Positions 49,656-59,453 are shown, counted from the stretch's first letter. The stretch: DNA of 64,000 nucleotides from Williamsia deligens (GCF_024171765.1 NZ_JAMTCI010000001.1:186001-250000); one strand, 5' to 3'. Translations and numbers: made by a program. The notes: a model not told the origin generated them from the letters alone.

Positions 49656-50348
49656 ATGGTCGGTCGTCGTCAGGGTCCCCGGGACCATCGTCTCGATCCC
49701 ACCGTCACCGATCGGGTGCGCGTGGCTCTTCGTCCGGGGTGGACGCGATCGCTGGCGATCCGTCGCATCCTCGCCATCGTGCTGGTGGGTGCCGCCGTGA
49801 CGTCGGCGGTGATCGCCCACCGGGGAACTCAGCTCGCCACGGTCATGGTCGCCGCCCGCGACCTCTCCCCCGGTCTGGAACTGACCGCCACCGACCTCCG
49901 CGCAGTCGAGGTCGATCCGTCCGCGGTTCCGCCCGGTGCACTCCGGATGACGCGGGACGGCCTGGGACGCACCGTCACCGGACCCGTGCACAGCGGTGAG
50001 ATCCTCACCGACTGGCGACTGCTCTCGACACGCCTTCCCGCGCTGCTGACCTCCGACGAGTCCGCACGCCTCGTCCCCGTCCGACTCGCCGACGACGCCG
50101 TCGTCGACCTCCTGCGCACCGGTGACGTGGTCGACGTCCTCACCGAGGCCGACAAGCCCGAGGGCACCGGCACTTCCCGTGACAGCGGCAGGGTCCTGGT
50201 CCGTGGCGCGGTGGTGGCGGTGGTGCCCGGCCACGCGGGTTCCCGCGACACCCGGCCGCCGGTCGTCATGCTCGCGATGCGGGAGCGCGACGCCCACGCC
50301 GTCGCCGGCACCGCACTCGCCGCGCCGGTCACCGTCGTCTTCCACTAG
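49656..50348 (+). CDS. SAF-domain membrane protein (CpaB/RcpC-like)
   Basis: A 230-aa protein: basic N-terminus, one transmembrane helix at about residues 34-54 (ILAIVLVGAAVTSAVIA), then a SAF domain on the outside (VMVAARDLSPGLELTATDLRAVEVDPSAVPPGAL, VTGPVHSGEILTDWRL) and a beta-rich C-terminal part (RLVPVRLADDAVVDLLRTGDVVDVL). The layout resembles the pilus-assembly protein CpaB, but no other pilus gene is near. The equivalent in M. tuberculosis is Rv0990c, co-transcribed with the Ruc gene under HrcA. Role in the stress operon unknown. Confidence 0.82.
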   Translation: MVGRRQGPRDHRLDPTVTDRVRVALRPGWTRSLAIRRILAIVLVGAAVTSAVIAHRGTQLATVMVAARDLSPGLELTATDLRAVEVDPSAVPPGALRMTRDGLGRTVTGPVHSGEILTDWRLLSTRLPALLTSDESARLVPVRLADDAVVDLLRTGDVVDVLTEADKPEGTGTSRDSGRVLVRGAVVAVVPGHAGSRDTRPPVVMLAMRERDAHAVAGTALAAPVTVVFH

Positions 50349-50520
50349 CGCGGGCTGTCGGGACGTCGCGACCGAACGATGCAACCGTGATTGCTGATCC
50401 GCTGTCGCCCCATCGCCCGCGCAGTCCGGGGTGATCCCGGCACGAGATCAACCTCTGACCGCCTCACCGGGTTGGCCCTCGCGGCGGTCGAGCGGGGTCG
50501 GGATCAGAGGCCCCGGGGAG

Positions 50521-50549
50521 CGGGCCGACGGGGCGTCTTCGTCGGCCCG
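50521..50549. terminator. strong hairpin between SAF and metE genes
   Basis: CGGGCCGACG and CGTCGGCCCG form a perfect 10-bp stem with a 9-nt loop. It lies between two convergent genes, without a U-tract, as usual in these genomes. It may end transcripts from both sides. Confidence 0.5.
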
Positions 50550-50600
50550 TCCGGGTCGAATCCGCGGTCGCTGCGGCTCGATTCGGGCGGCCGGGCTGCG

Positions 50601-50640
50601 CGGGTCGGCCCATTGCCAGTTCAGGCCATGAGCCGACCCG
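50601..50640 (-). terminator. hairpin just downstream of metE
   Basis: CGGGTCGGC (50601-50609) and GCCGACCCG (50632-50640) form a perfect 9-bp stem with a 22-nt loop, starting 13 bp after the metE stop. Probable metE terminator. The remaining 300 bp between SAF and metE contain no supported gene. Confidence 0.5.
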
Positions 50641-50652
50641 CACCTCATCAGG

Positions 50653-52941
50653 TCACGCCAGTGACATCCGCACCCTCTCGGTCGCGGCGACGACGTGGGC
50701 CAGCGATTCGCGGACCTCGTCGGGCTTGCGGGTCTTCAGGCCACAGTCCGGGTTGACCCACAGCCGTTCTACCGGAACAGCATTCAGTGCTGCCCGCAGC
50801 GATTCGACGATCTCGTCCTGCGACGGCACCCGCGGCGAGTGGATGTCGTAGACACCCGGCCCGACGCTGTTGCCGAAGCCGATCGCGTTGAGGTCGTCGA
50901 GGACCTCCATCTTCGACCGTGCCGCCTCGATGGACGTGACGTCCGCGTCGAGGTCGGCGATGGCCGTGATGACCTCACCGAACTCCGAGTAGCAGAGGTG
51001 GGTGTGGATCTGCGTCGCGTCGGCGACACCGGACGTCGACAGCCGGAACGCATCGACGGCCCACGCCAGATACGCGGCCTGGTCGGCCGCACGCAGTGGG
51101 AGGAGCTCACGCAGAGCGGGTTCGTCGACCTGGATGATCCCGATACCGGCATCCTGGAGATCGACGGTCTCGTCCCGGATCGCCAGGGCGATCTGGTTGG
51201 CCGTGTCCGCCAGCGGTTGATCATCGCGCACGAAGGACCACGCGAGGATCGTCACGGGACCGGTCAGCATCCCCTTCACCGGCTTCGGGGTCAGAGCCTG
51301 TGCGTACGTGGCCCACTCGACAGTCATGGGCCGGGGGCGCGACACGTCGCCGAACAGGATCGGCGGGCGGACGCAGCGGCTGCCGTAGGACTGCACCCAG
51401 CCGTTGTGGGTCGCGGCGAACCCGTCCAGCTGCTCGGCGAAGTACTGGACCATGTCGTTGCGTTCGGGCTCACCGTGCACCAGGACGTCGAGACCGAGCT
51501 CCTCCTGCAGACGGATCACGGATTCCACCTCGCCGCGCATGCGACGGGTGTACTCCGCCTCGTCGATCTCGCCCGACCGCAGCGCTGCGCGGGCCAGACG
51601 GATCTCCGAGGTCTGCGGATAGGAGCCGATCGTCGTGGTCGGCAGGACCGGCAGGCCCAGGCGCTCGTCCTGTTGCCTGCGCCGATCCGCGGCCGGGCCC
51701 CGGGCTATGCCCTCCGCGACGATGTCGGCGACTCGGCCGCGGATGCCCTGGTCGTGGACCCGGGGGTCCGCCCGTCGGGCCGCGATCGCATCCGCCGCCT
51801 CCGCGAGCTCCTCGGTGACCGCATCGCGTCCCTCGGTCAGGGCGCGTGACAGGGTCACCACCTCGGCGACCTTCTCGGACCCGAACGCCAGCCAGGGACG
51901 CAACGTCTCATCGAGACCATCCTCTGCGGCGATCGTGTACGGAACATGCAGCAACGAGCACGACGTCGACACCGCCACCGTCCGCGCACTGCCGAGGAGC
52001 GTCGCGAGAGTCGCCGATGCCCGGTCGAGGTCGGTGCGCCAGATGTTGCGTCCGTTCACCACCCCGGCGACGAGCAATTTCTTCGCGAGGCCCGTCGACG
52101 CGACCACGCGGTCGACGTCACCGCGCACGAGATCCACGGCGACGCCGTCGATCCCTGTCGCGGCAAGTGCACCGAGGGCGTCACCGAGGTCTCCGAAGTA
52201 CCCGGCCACCAGCAGCGCAGGTCGGTCTGTTGAGTCTCCGAGCGGGCCATAGACGCGTGCGGCCAGGCCTGCCGCGTCGGGCGTCACATCTGTGGCGAGC
52301 GCCGGCTCGTCGATCTGCACCCACTGCGCACCGGCGGCTTTCAGCTGCCCGAGGAGGTCGGCGTACAGCGGGATGAGCTCGTCGAGGCGGGAGATCGGCG
52401 CGTCCGCCCCGTCCACCGCTTTGCTCAGGAGCAGAAAGGTGATCGGACCGATGATCACCGGGCGCGCAGGCACCCCGAGCTCGGTCGCCTCGACCAGCTC
52501 GGCCACGGCCTTCTCGGGATGGAGTGAGAACGTGGTGTCCGGCGAGATCTCCGGGACGATGTAGTGGTAGTTCGTGTCGAACCACTTGGTCATCTCCATC
52601 GCGGTCACCGACTGCACGCCGCGCGCGGCGGCGAAGTAGCGGTCGAGGTCGTCGGCGATCCCGTCGTACCGGTGTGGGAGTGCACCGAGCAGGACGATGG
52701 TGTCGAGCACCTGGTCGTAGAACGAGAAGGTGTTGACCGGCACGGAGTCGAGGCCGGAATCGCGGAGACGGGTCAGATCGTCTCGGCGCAGGTCGCCGGC
52801 CTGGACGAGCAGTGCCTCGCGATCGATGCGGCCCGCCCAGTACGCCTCGGTGGCGCGTTTGAGTTCGCGGTTCGGGCCGATTCGTGGTGCACCGAGAACG
52901 GTGGCGCGGAAATCCGTTGTCGTGCGATCGATGTCGGACAT
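50653..52941 (-). CDS. metE: cobalamin-independent methionine synthase
   Basis: A 762-aa enzyme that transfers a methyl group from 5-methyltetrahydropteroyl-triglutamate to homocysteine. Both barrels are present: [20 protein letters not shown] at the start, and the C-terminal barrel with zinc ligands His and Cys in [11 protein letters not shown] and Cys in NPDCGLKTR, plus VEWATYAQ and [16 protein letters not shown] 52941 has GGAGGT about 10 nt upstream. A cobalamin riboswitch lies in the 5' leader, so the gene is expected to be off when B12 is present and a B12-dependent synthase (not in this window) can work. Confidence 0.96.
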   Translation of the reverse strand: MSDIDRTTTDFRATVLGAPRIGPNRELKRATEAYWAGRIDREALLVQAGDLRRDDLTRLRDSGLDSVPVNTFSFYDQVLDTIVLLGALPHRYDGIADDLDRYFAAARGVQSVTAMEMTKWFDTNYHYIVPEISPDTTFSLHPEKAVAELVEATELGVPARPVIIGPITFLLLSKAVDGADAPISRLDELIPLYADLLGQLKAAGAQWVQIDEPALATDVTPDAAGLAARVYGPLGDSTDRPALLVAGYFGDLGDALGALAATGIDGVAVDLVRGDVDRVVASTGLAKKLLVAGVVNGRNIWRTDLDRASATLATLLGSARTVAVSTSCSLLHVPYTIAAEDGLDETLRPWLAFGSEKVAEVVTLSRALTEGRDAVTEELAEAADAIAARRADPRVHDQGIRGRVADIVAEGIARGPAADRRRQQDERLGLPVLPTTTIGSYPQTSEIRLARAALRSGEIDEAEYTRRMRGEVESVIRLQEELGLDVLVHGEPERNDMVQYFAEQLDGFAATHNGWVQSYGSRCVRPPILFGDVSRPRPMTVEWATYAQALTPKPVKGMLTGPVTILAWSFVRDDQPLADTANQIALAIRDETVDLQDAGIGIIQVDEPALRELLPLRAADQAAYLAWAVDAFRLSTSGVADATQIHTHLCYSEFGEVITAIADLDADVTSIEAARSKMEVLDDLNAIGFGNSVGPGVYDIHSPRVPSQDEIVESLRAALNAVPVERLWVNPDCGLKTRKPDEVRESLAHVVAATERVRMSLA

Positions 52942-53147
52942 GGTGGTCGTACCTCCGGATGTGGAGCGGATGGCCATCGCCCATACCCGACGGTCACCGG
53001 ACCACGCGTCGACGCTCTCGCACGGCGACGACGCCATCGCCCCGCGGCACCACCCGTCCGATCGACGGTTGCCGTGCGGCGACCCACCTGTCCGGCCACA
53101 CGCCCAGTCCACGAGGCGATGAACCGTCCACCGCGGCGCGGCGGACA

Positions 53148-53312
53148 CGGCTGGCAGGTCTTCGGACTCATGGGCGAGCGCTGACGCGCACCTACTGGTC
53201 GACGCTTCCCGGGCATGGGGCCCAGTGCTGTTGCCGACGGTCGTTCCCACTCACCGCTGCGGGACAGTCCCGGATTCCCACCGGGTTCCCTCTCGCGGGG
53301 GTCCTGCCGGTC
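53148..53312 (-). ncRNA. cobalamin riboswitch controlling metE
   Basis: On the minus strand, GGCAGG at the 5' end (53308-53303) can pair with CCTGCC at the 3' end (53158-53153). Between lie the conserved GGTGGGAATCCGGGACTGTCCCGC core, a CGGTGAG segment, and the B12 box AGTCCGAAGACCTGCC near 53153-53168. A leader of about 200 nt follows before the metE ATG, in which the expression platform must lie; I could not settle whether it acts on termination or on ribosome access. Sequence 53313-53606 shows no gene and holds the divergent promoters. Confidence 0.88.
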
Positions 53313-53606
53313 TCCCGGCCGGTGATCCCCACTCGATGCGGCGCCAACGGACGCAGTTCCCTGCATCCGGTGGCGCCGCAGACCAGCTGCGCGCCTCACG
53401 CTACGTGGACCGCCGGCGTCCGCGAGTCGAGGGGCTGTGAATCCCGGCCGTCAACGGCAGCGCCTACCACCGTCCTCGCCTGCCTGACGTCGTCGTCGTC
53501 GCGCACATCGTTCCCCCGGCACCGCCGATCCGCGCGTGCGTCCGACGTCGAGAGTCCGAGGTCGATAGGGTGATCGGGCACATCGACCATCGGACGAGGA
53601 GGGCAC

Positions 53607-54077
53607 ATGCTCAAGGGCTTCAAGGACTTCCTGATGCGCGGGAACGTCATCGACCTGGCGGTCGCGGTCGTCATCGGCGCGGCGTTCAGCGCCATCGTGA
53701 AGGCGTTCACCGACAGCATCATCCAGCCACTGATCAACTCGCTCGGCAGCACGAACCAGGCCGAGGGGCTCGGCTTCCTCATCCGCAGCGGCAAGGCCAA
53801 CACCTTCGTCGACTTCGGCACGCTGATCACCGCGGCGATCAACTTCGTCATCATCGCCGCGGTCGTCTATTTCGTGATCGTCCTGCCGTTCGAGAAGATC
53901 AAGGCACTGAGCGCGAAGAAGGGCGACGACGCCGCCGCGCTCACCGAGGCGGAGCTGCTGACCGAGATCCGCGATCTGCTGGCCACCCAGCAGACAGGCG
54001 GCTCGGCGACCAGCGGCAGCACTGCCGCACCGACCGGCGCCACCGCCGTCGACGGTCCCGGACGCCACGAGGCCTGA
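53607..54077 (+). CDS. mscL: large-conductance mechanosensitive channel
   Basis: A 156-aa inner-membrane channel that opens under high membrane tension to release solutes. The signature MLKGFKDFLMRGNVIDLAVAVVIGAAFSAIVKAFTDSIIQPLI covers the N-terminal helix and the pore-lining TM1; TM2 is INFVIIAAVVYFVIVLPFEKI. The C-terminal bundle is followed by a Ser/Thr/Ala/Gly-rich tail of about 25 residues, as in mycobacteria. ATG 53607 has GAGGAGG upstream. Its place near metE, Ruc and galU matches the M. tuberculosis neighbourhood. Confidence 0.95.
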   Translation: MLKGFKDFLMRGNVIDLAVAVVIGAAFSAIVKAFTDSIIQPLINSLGSTNQAEGLGFLIRSGKANTFVDFGTLITAAINFVIIAAVVYFVIVLPFEKIKALSAKKGDDAAALTEAELLTEIRDLLATQQTGGSATSGSTAAPTGATAVDGPGRHEA

Positions 54078-54600
54078 CCGGCCCGGGAGACGTCAGCAGT
54101 CCCCAGGCTCGTTCCCGGGACGACCCGGACGCGGAACTGTACCCCGACCCGGACGAGTACTTCTCAGGCCGACGCGCGAATCTCGAGCTTCTCAACCATG
54201 GTGCTGCCACCCGCGATCGTCTGCGGCGTCTCAGCAGAGGGGCTTGAGGGCCCAGAAGAAGTCCGCGACGAATCCGCTGATGAAGTGGCTCTTCGCGTGA
54301 AGGTGGGCTACCCCGATCCGGGCGAGAACCGAATGCCGAGCAGCCGTGGTCAGGCTCACTGCCCGCCGCCTGCCACGAGGAGCGTCGTCGTATGCAGACA
54401 CATGCGGAACGTACGCCACATTGCGGGCTACGGCTACGAAACCGCTTCTTGTCTGCAGCTGTGATGGGTGGAGCAGTCGGACACACGACGTCGTCGACCT
54501 GCACTCGACGGCGTGGGTCACGAGTGTCACCCCTTTCCGAGGTGGCTTTGTCGTTCACTTCGGCGACACCGCGAAACCGGAAAACCATTACGGTCGGCGG
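54078..54600. other. 523-bp gap without a supported gene
   Basis: The first part, in the plus frame, encodes a protein-like stretch (DDPDAELYPDPDEYF, SGRRANLELLNHG) with no start codon, ending at 54247. The minus strand has a 99-aa open frame (54231-54530) ending FISGFVADFFWALKPLC. Neither is recognisable. The base composition is less GC-rich from about 54250, as in the glycosyltransferase genes that follow. It may hold remnants of lost genes. Confidence 0.4.
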
Positions 54601-55467
54601 ATGCGCATCTCTGTTGTCGTGCCCGCACACAACGAGGCCGGCGACATCGCACACTGCCTGGAACGCTTGATCGAACAGGACGGCCCCATCACCGAGATCA
54701 TCGTGGTGGACAACAACAGCACCGATGAAACTCCCGATCTGGTCCGCGAGGCGGCCGTCGGCGACGATCGCGTTGTTCTCATCACCGAGCCGCGACCGGG
54801 TGTTGCATACGCACGGTATGCCGGCTTCGCCGCTGCGACCGGTGACGTCATCGTCAGCGTCGACAGTGATACTCGGGTCGAGCCCGGGTGGTCCACTGCG
54901 ATAGCGTCCGCCTTCAGCGACAACCCGCGAATCGCCGCCGGGACGTGCCCCATGGTCATGTTCGACCTTCCGTTCCAGGGTGCGTTCTCTCGCCGTAACC
55001 TGCGTCTGCAAGCACGGGCACAACGCCATCTAAAGCACGGGGAGATCACTCCCGCTCCTGCGTTGTCGGGCGCGAACTCGGCGATCCGGCGAACCGCCTG
55101 GGACGACATCGCCGACAAGGTGAGCTACCGCGGTGATCTGTTCGAGGATCTGGACCGTTCGCTTCTCCTGCAGGATGCAGGCCATTCGCTTGCAATCGTG
55201 CCGGGAATGGCGGCCACGGTGTCGGGGCGGCGACTGCTCTCCGGACCGCGGAGTCTGCTGCGATACGCCGCGTGCGGACCGCGGACCTACGCCGTGCACG
55301 GCAAGACGCGTGAGGCCGCCATAGCGTGGGTGCTGAACGTGGTCATCGTGATGCGATCATCGGTATTGCTGCCGGCGAACCGGGCCTGGGATCCCGACCG
55401 CGGCAATTTCTCCTTGCGACGCCTGCTCGCGCGGGAATGGCAGGTGCGACACTCGCCGATCGGCTGA
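54601..55467 (+). CDS. family 2 glycosyltransferase
   Basis: A 288-aa GT-A fold enzyme with no transmembrane segment at the start: MRISVVVPAHNEAGDIAHCLERL, IIVVDNNSTDETPDL, the DxD-type VSVDSDTRVEPGW, and the acceptor region LFEDLDRSLLLQDAGHS with an ED motif. A hydrophobic patch near residues 240-260 (IAWVLNVVIVM) may touch the membrane. It probably transfers a sugar to a lipid or polymer. ATG 54601 starts right at the family N-terminus. A second GT2 gene, half of which is similar, follows after 145 bp. Confidence 0.88.
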   Translation: MRISVVVPAHNEAGDIAHCLERLIEQDGPITEIIVVDNNSTDETPDLVREAAVGDDRVVLITEPRPGVAYARYAGFAAATGDVIVSVDSDTRVEPGWSTAIASAFSDNPRIAAGTCPMVMFDLPFQGAFSRRNLRLQARAQRHLKHGEITPAPALSGANSAIRRTAWDDIADKVSYRGDLFEDLDRSLLLQDAGHSLAIVPGMAATVSGRRLLSGPRSLLRYAACGPRTYAVHGKTREAAIAWVLNVVIVMRSSVLLPANRAWDPDRGNFSLRRLLAREWQVRHSPIG

Positions 55468-55612
55468 GCCCTGACTGGGATGCCCGGCAGTCAGCCATCG
55501 GTTGCGGCACAGTTTCGTCGTTGATGCGCGCCGAACATGCGTGGCCACCCCCCGGCGTTTTCCCACGAAGGGACGACTTGCCGGATCCATGTCCGAATGT
55601 TGCGATCGATGC

Positions 55613-56501
55613 GTGAGCAGACCGCAGCTGTCGGTGATCGTGCCCGCCTACAACGAGGAGGAGATGCTGCCCGACTGCCTCCGGACGCTCGTGGACCAGG
55701 ACGACCCTGTGGACGAGATCGTCGTGGTCGACAACAACTCGACGGATTCGACTGTCGCGGTCGCCGAGGGCACTCGCCGACCAATTCCCCATCATCCGGG
55801 TGATGCACGCTCGGGAACAGGGTGTGATCCACGCCCGGTCCGAAGGTTTCGACGTCGCGACCGGAGACGTCCTGGCACGCGTCGACGCGGACACCCGCGT
55901 GCACCCTTCGTGGGCACGGATGGTGCGGGATTTCTTCTTTTCACACGGGAACCAGTTCGCCGCCGGCTCGGGCCTGTGTAGCTGTCACGATCTGCCGTGG
56001 CAACAGATCTTCCGTCGCCAACAGCGACGGATCTCCGATTCCGTCGCGGCATCCCTCGCAATGGGCGACGCGTCGGCGGCGGAGTCGATGCGACTCTTCG
56101 GGTCGAACATGGCCATAGCCCGGCGTGCCTGGGAGACCGTTCGTGCCGACCGTTCCAGGAGCACAGACGTCTTCGAGGACCTGGATCTCAGCCTGACGTT
56201 GGAGGCCGCGGGGTATCGGATCGGTCTCATCCCGCACCCCGACGCCCAGATCTCCGGCCGGCGATTCCTCTCACCCCCGGCGGTCTACCTGCGGTACTGC
56301 TGGCGCGATCAACGGACCCTGCGGCGCCGCGGTCACGTCGGCCGGGCGTGGCGCGCGGTGGGGACGACGGTGCTCGTGCAGATGCCGTTCTACTGTGTCA
56401 TGTGGATTCCGTTCCGCGCGTTCGATCCTCGCACGCAGCGGATGCGGCCGAGGCGACTGCTGCGTCGCGGTGAACACAGGGTGCTGCCGTCCGGGGACTG
56501 A
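55613..56501 (+). pseudogene. family 2 glycosyltransferase with a +1 frameshift
   Basis: Two frames together encode one GT2 enzyme similar to its upstream neighbour. Frame one: MSRPQLSVIVPAYNEEEML, DEIVVVDNNSTDSTVAVAE. From about 55770 homology continues in another frame: ALADQFPIIRVMHAREQGVI, VLARVDADTRVHPSWARM, VFEDLDLSLTLEAAGYR. The break is an extra G in GAGGGCACTC (GGG at 55768-55770); with one G removed the frame is continuous. It is otherwise undamaged, so either a very recent mutation, programmed or phase-variable shift, or a sequencing error is possible. Confidence 0.85.
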
Positions 56502-56515
56502 CCGGGTGGAGCCCG

Positions 56516-57889
56516 TCAGACCAGGGACGCAGCTCGATGTGCGGCCACCGATGCCTCGATGAACCCCAGATAGACGCTCGGGTCGGCCATGACGGAGTCG
56601 TCGGTGGTGACCGAGACGATCAAACGGTCCCGCACGGTGCGGATCGAATGGGCGAGAAGGCATCCGGCGCTGAGCGTCTGCATGCCGTACATCGCGTCGA
56701 CGGACGATCCCGCCATGGTCTCGACGCCCCGAGTGGGACCGACGTTGGTGATCGCCACGGTGGCCACAGCGGGTCTCGCGTTCAGGCGGCTGGAGCGAGA
56801 CACGCCACCGAGCAGCCGCAGCAGCGGCCCGGGCAACTCGGGTGTTCGTTCCGACTGCGACGCGCGGACACGTGCCTTCGCGGCGGTCGCGGAGGCGCTC
56901 ACGGCCGCGACGCGTTCCAGTGGGTGATCGATGTCGGTGTGCAGGTCGACGATCGACGCGGCGAACTGGTTCACGGGCCCGTCGGTACCGGTCCGTGTCG
57001 AGATCGGCACGAGCGCGGGAAGGGTGGCCGCCGGCGGTTCACCCAGGCCGGCCAGGTAGTCCCGGAGCGCACCACCGATCACCGAGAGCATCACGTCGTT
57101 GACCGTTGCACCAGGACACGAACGCCGGATGTCGAGGACGGCGGCCAACGGCACGGGAACGAACGAGCACACGCGCTCGCCGCGTTCACGAGCGATGAAC
57201 CGGGTGGGCGGGCACGGAACAGCGTCGGGGCGCCCCGCGTGATCGTTCTGCCGCTCGCGCGACCTCAGGCTCCGGAGGATGCCCACCAGGAATCGCGTCC
57301 AGGTCACTGGCGCGAGGACGATCTCTCGCACCGCGGCGGCAGCAGGGCCGATACCGTCGTCGTCGACCCGCCAGCCGTCGGGTGCAGGGCCGCGATTCTC
57401 ACCGGCATCGGCGAGGGCGTACCGGGTGAGTTCGGTCCAACGCATCCCGTCGAAAGCGGCATGGTGCCACATGATCGCGAGAAGACTGGATGGACCGGAT
57501 TGACCGGGCACCCCGTCGACCGCGGGTAGCAAATGCGCCCGCCACAGCGGCCTGTCGGGCGCGAGCGGCCGCGCACCGATGCGACTGATCTCCACGGTGG
57601 CTTCCGACCACGTGAGACCGGTGGCGTGGTCGAAACAGTGTCTGGTGACGTCGAACTCCGGGTCGCGCTGCCAGAACGGTCTGCCCAAAGAGAGCGGGAC
57701 GTGGCGTACGCGGGACACGAAATGGTCATCGAGGGCGGTCATGGCCCGCACCCGGGCCAGGACCTCGTCCTGCGACACCCCTGTGCCGTCGGCATGGTCG
57801 CGAAGCACCCATACCGAGATGACGGTTGCCGAAGCGTGCCGGTCGCCGAGGAACAGATACGCGGCGTCGCGCGACGACATCTGGTGCAT
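56516..57889 (-). CDS. wax ester synthase/diacylglycerol acyltransferase-like protein
   Basis: A 457-aa WS/DGAT-fold protein that would esterify a fatty acyl-CoA to an alcohol or diglyceride. Active-site motif HHAAFDG at residues 142-148 is intact. Also MHQMSSRDAAYLFLG, RPLWRAHLLPAV, TVNDVMLSVIGGALRDYL and VAITNVGPTRG (the family's NVPGP-type block, here NVGP). ATG 57889 follows GGAGGCAGGA. The second domain has the same order as mycobacterial Tgs enzymes. It is divergent from a PaaK-like ligase and downstream of two GT2 genes, which suggests acylated glycolipid synthesis rather than storage; this is inference. Confidence 0.87.
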   Translation of the reverse strand: MHQMSSRDAAYLFLGDRHASATVISVWVLRDHADGTGVSQDEVLARVRAMTALDDHFVSRVRHVPLSLGRPFWQRDPEFDVTRHCFDHATGLTWSEATVEISRIGARPLAPDRPLWRAHLLPAVDGVPGQSGPSSLLAIMWHHAAFDGMRWTELTRYALADAGENRGPAPDGWRVDDDGIGPAAAAVREIVLAPVTWTRFLVGILRSLRSRERQNDHAGRPDAVPCPPTRFIARERGERVCSFVPVPLAAVLDIRRSCPGATVNDVMLSVIGGALRDYLAGLGEPPAATLPALVPISTRTGTDGPVNQFAASIVDLHTDIDHPLERVAAVSASATAAKARVRASQSERTPELPGPLLRLLGGVSRSSRLNARPAVATVAITNVGPTRGVETMAGSSVDAMYGMQTLSAGCLLAHSIRTVRDRLIVSVTTDDSVMADPSVYLGFIEASVAAHRAASLV

Positions 57890-58058
57890 CGGTCCTGCCT
57901 CCACATACAACAGGCAGGCGCCCCATGATGCGGCGGTCCCACGGATCTAGGCTGTGGCGGGATCGTACGGCGGGCAGTCGTCGGCCATGATCGAATCGGG
58001 CAATGCCGTCCGACTCGGCCGCCAGTGCAGACGACGCCCATCTGGCAGTGTTGACCGC

Positions 58059-59453
58059 ATGGCTGATCGGGATGTGACACCGTCCGACGCCGATGTCGAA
58101 CGCTCCGCGCGATGGCTCGACCGGGACATCCGTCGCGCCGCGCGCGCCGCCCCCTCGGAGATCGACGAGCGTGTTCACCGTCGTCTCGGGCATCTCGTGA
58201 CCCATGCGCGTAACCACTCCCCGCTGTTCGGTGAGCTCTACGCCGCGGTCCCTCCCGAACCCCGGGTCGATGACCTCCCCATCACGACGAAGCCATGGCT
58301 GATGGAGCGTTACGACCTGTGGGCGACGGACCGTAGGGTGACGTCGGCGGCCGTCGATGACTACGTGGCGCGCGCCGACCCAGGGTCGCGCGACTTCCTC
58401 GGCGACTACATGTACAGCGAATCATCCGGGACGAGCGGTGCGACCGGCCGGTTCGTCACCGAACGGTCCGCCCTGAAGGTGTTGCACGCGTTACGGTCTC
58501 GTCTGCCGCGACCATCCGCGACGACCCTCCTCCGCGTCGCGCGTAAGCGAGGTCGCTCGGCCGCGATCATCAACGACCGCGGCCATCACATGGGCGCGGT
58601 GTACTACCGGCGGGCCGACGGCGGAGCCCGCGCCGGCCGCATCCTGGTGCCGGTCACTGATCCGATCTCCGTCATCGAGGCTGCACTGGAGGACTGCGAC
58701 CCCGCTTCGATCAGTTCCTACGGATCGGTGCTGGCCCAGCTCGCCGAACGCCAGATCGCCGGACACCTGAACGTCGACCCGGCTGTGCTGATCCCGTTCT
58801 CGGAGACCGTGACCGACCCCACCCGACGGCGCCTCCTGACGGCCTGGCCGAACGCAACCGTCGCCGAGCAGTACGTCGCGAACGAGTGCATGTTCATCTC
58901 GGCACGGTGTTCTCACGGCGCCCACCACCTCAACGCCGACTGGGTGATCCTGGAGCCCGTCGACGTGGCGGGGCGGCCGGTGCCACAGGGCACGACATCG
59001 CACTCGGTACTCCTCACCACCCTGTTCCGGCGAGTGCAGCCCATCATCCGTTACGACCTGGGTGACCGGGTGCGCTTCCATGAGCACCAATGCCCATGCG
59101 GCAGCCGGTTGCCCGCCTTCGACGTTCTCGGTCGGACCGGCCACCTGATCTCGCTGCAGACGCAGGGCGGCCAGGTCTCGATATCCCCCACTGTGCTCAC
59201 GGTCGCCCTCGACGACCTCGAGGACGTCGTCACCTCCCAGTTGGCGATCGACTCCGACGACCACGTGACGGTCCGGCTGACTGCTCGCCACGGAGCGGAC
59301 GCGGAAGCCGTCGGCGCGCACGCGGCCGGCTGCCTATGGGCGGTCTTCCGCGATGCGGGTGCGCCGTCGGTTTCGGTCCGCGCACTTGTCGAGGACCCGG
59401 TCCGCGGCCCCGGCGGCAAGATCCCTCGCACGATCGACCATCGGCCGACCTGA
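58059..59453 (+). CDS. PaaK-like/phenylacetate-CoA ligase family adenylation enzyme
   Basis: A 464-aa adenylate-forming enzyme of the phenylacetate-CoA ligase/coenzyme F390 synthetase group: RVDDLPITTKPWLMERYDL, the P-loop YMYSESSGTSGATGRFV, PFSETVTDPTRRRLL, IIRYDLGDRVRF and a C-terminal domain with GPGGKIPRTIDHRPT (Lys near the end). Cys-rich CPCGSRLPAF resembles the F390 synthetase subgroup. The acid it activates is unknown. ATG 58059 is preferred; the longer frame from 57954 starts inside the divergent promoter. Confidence 0.85.
   Translation: MADRDVTPSDADVERSARWLDRDIRRAARAAPSEIDERVHRRLGHLVTHARNHSPLFGELYAAVPPEPRVDDLPITTKPWLMERYDLWATDRRVTSAAVDDYVARADPGSRDFLGDYMYSESSGTSGATGRFVTERSALKVLHALRSRLPRPSATTLLRVARKRGRSAAIINDRGHHMGAVYYRRADGGARAGRILVPVTDPISVIEAALEDCDPASISSYGSVLAQLAERQIAGHLNVDPAVLIPFSETVTDPTRRRLLTAWPNATVAEQYVANECMFISARCSHGAHHLNADWVILEPVDVAGRPVPQGTTSHSVLLTTLFRRVQPIIRYDLGDRVRFHEHQCPCGSRLPAFDVLGRTGHLISLQTQGGQVSISPTVLTVALDDLEDVVTSQLAIDSDDHVTVRLTARHGADAEAVGAHAAGCLWAVFRDAGAPSVSVRALVEDPVRGPGGKIPRTIDHRPT

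Noticed and set aside
54231-54530. 99-aa minus-strand ORF as a gene
   Set aside because: No ribosome site, no recognised motif, and it overlaps other protein-like fragments on the plus strand; left as part of the gap description.
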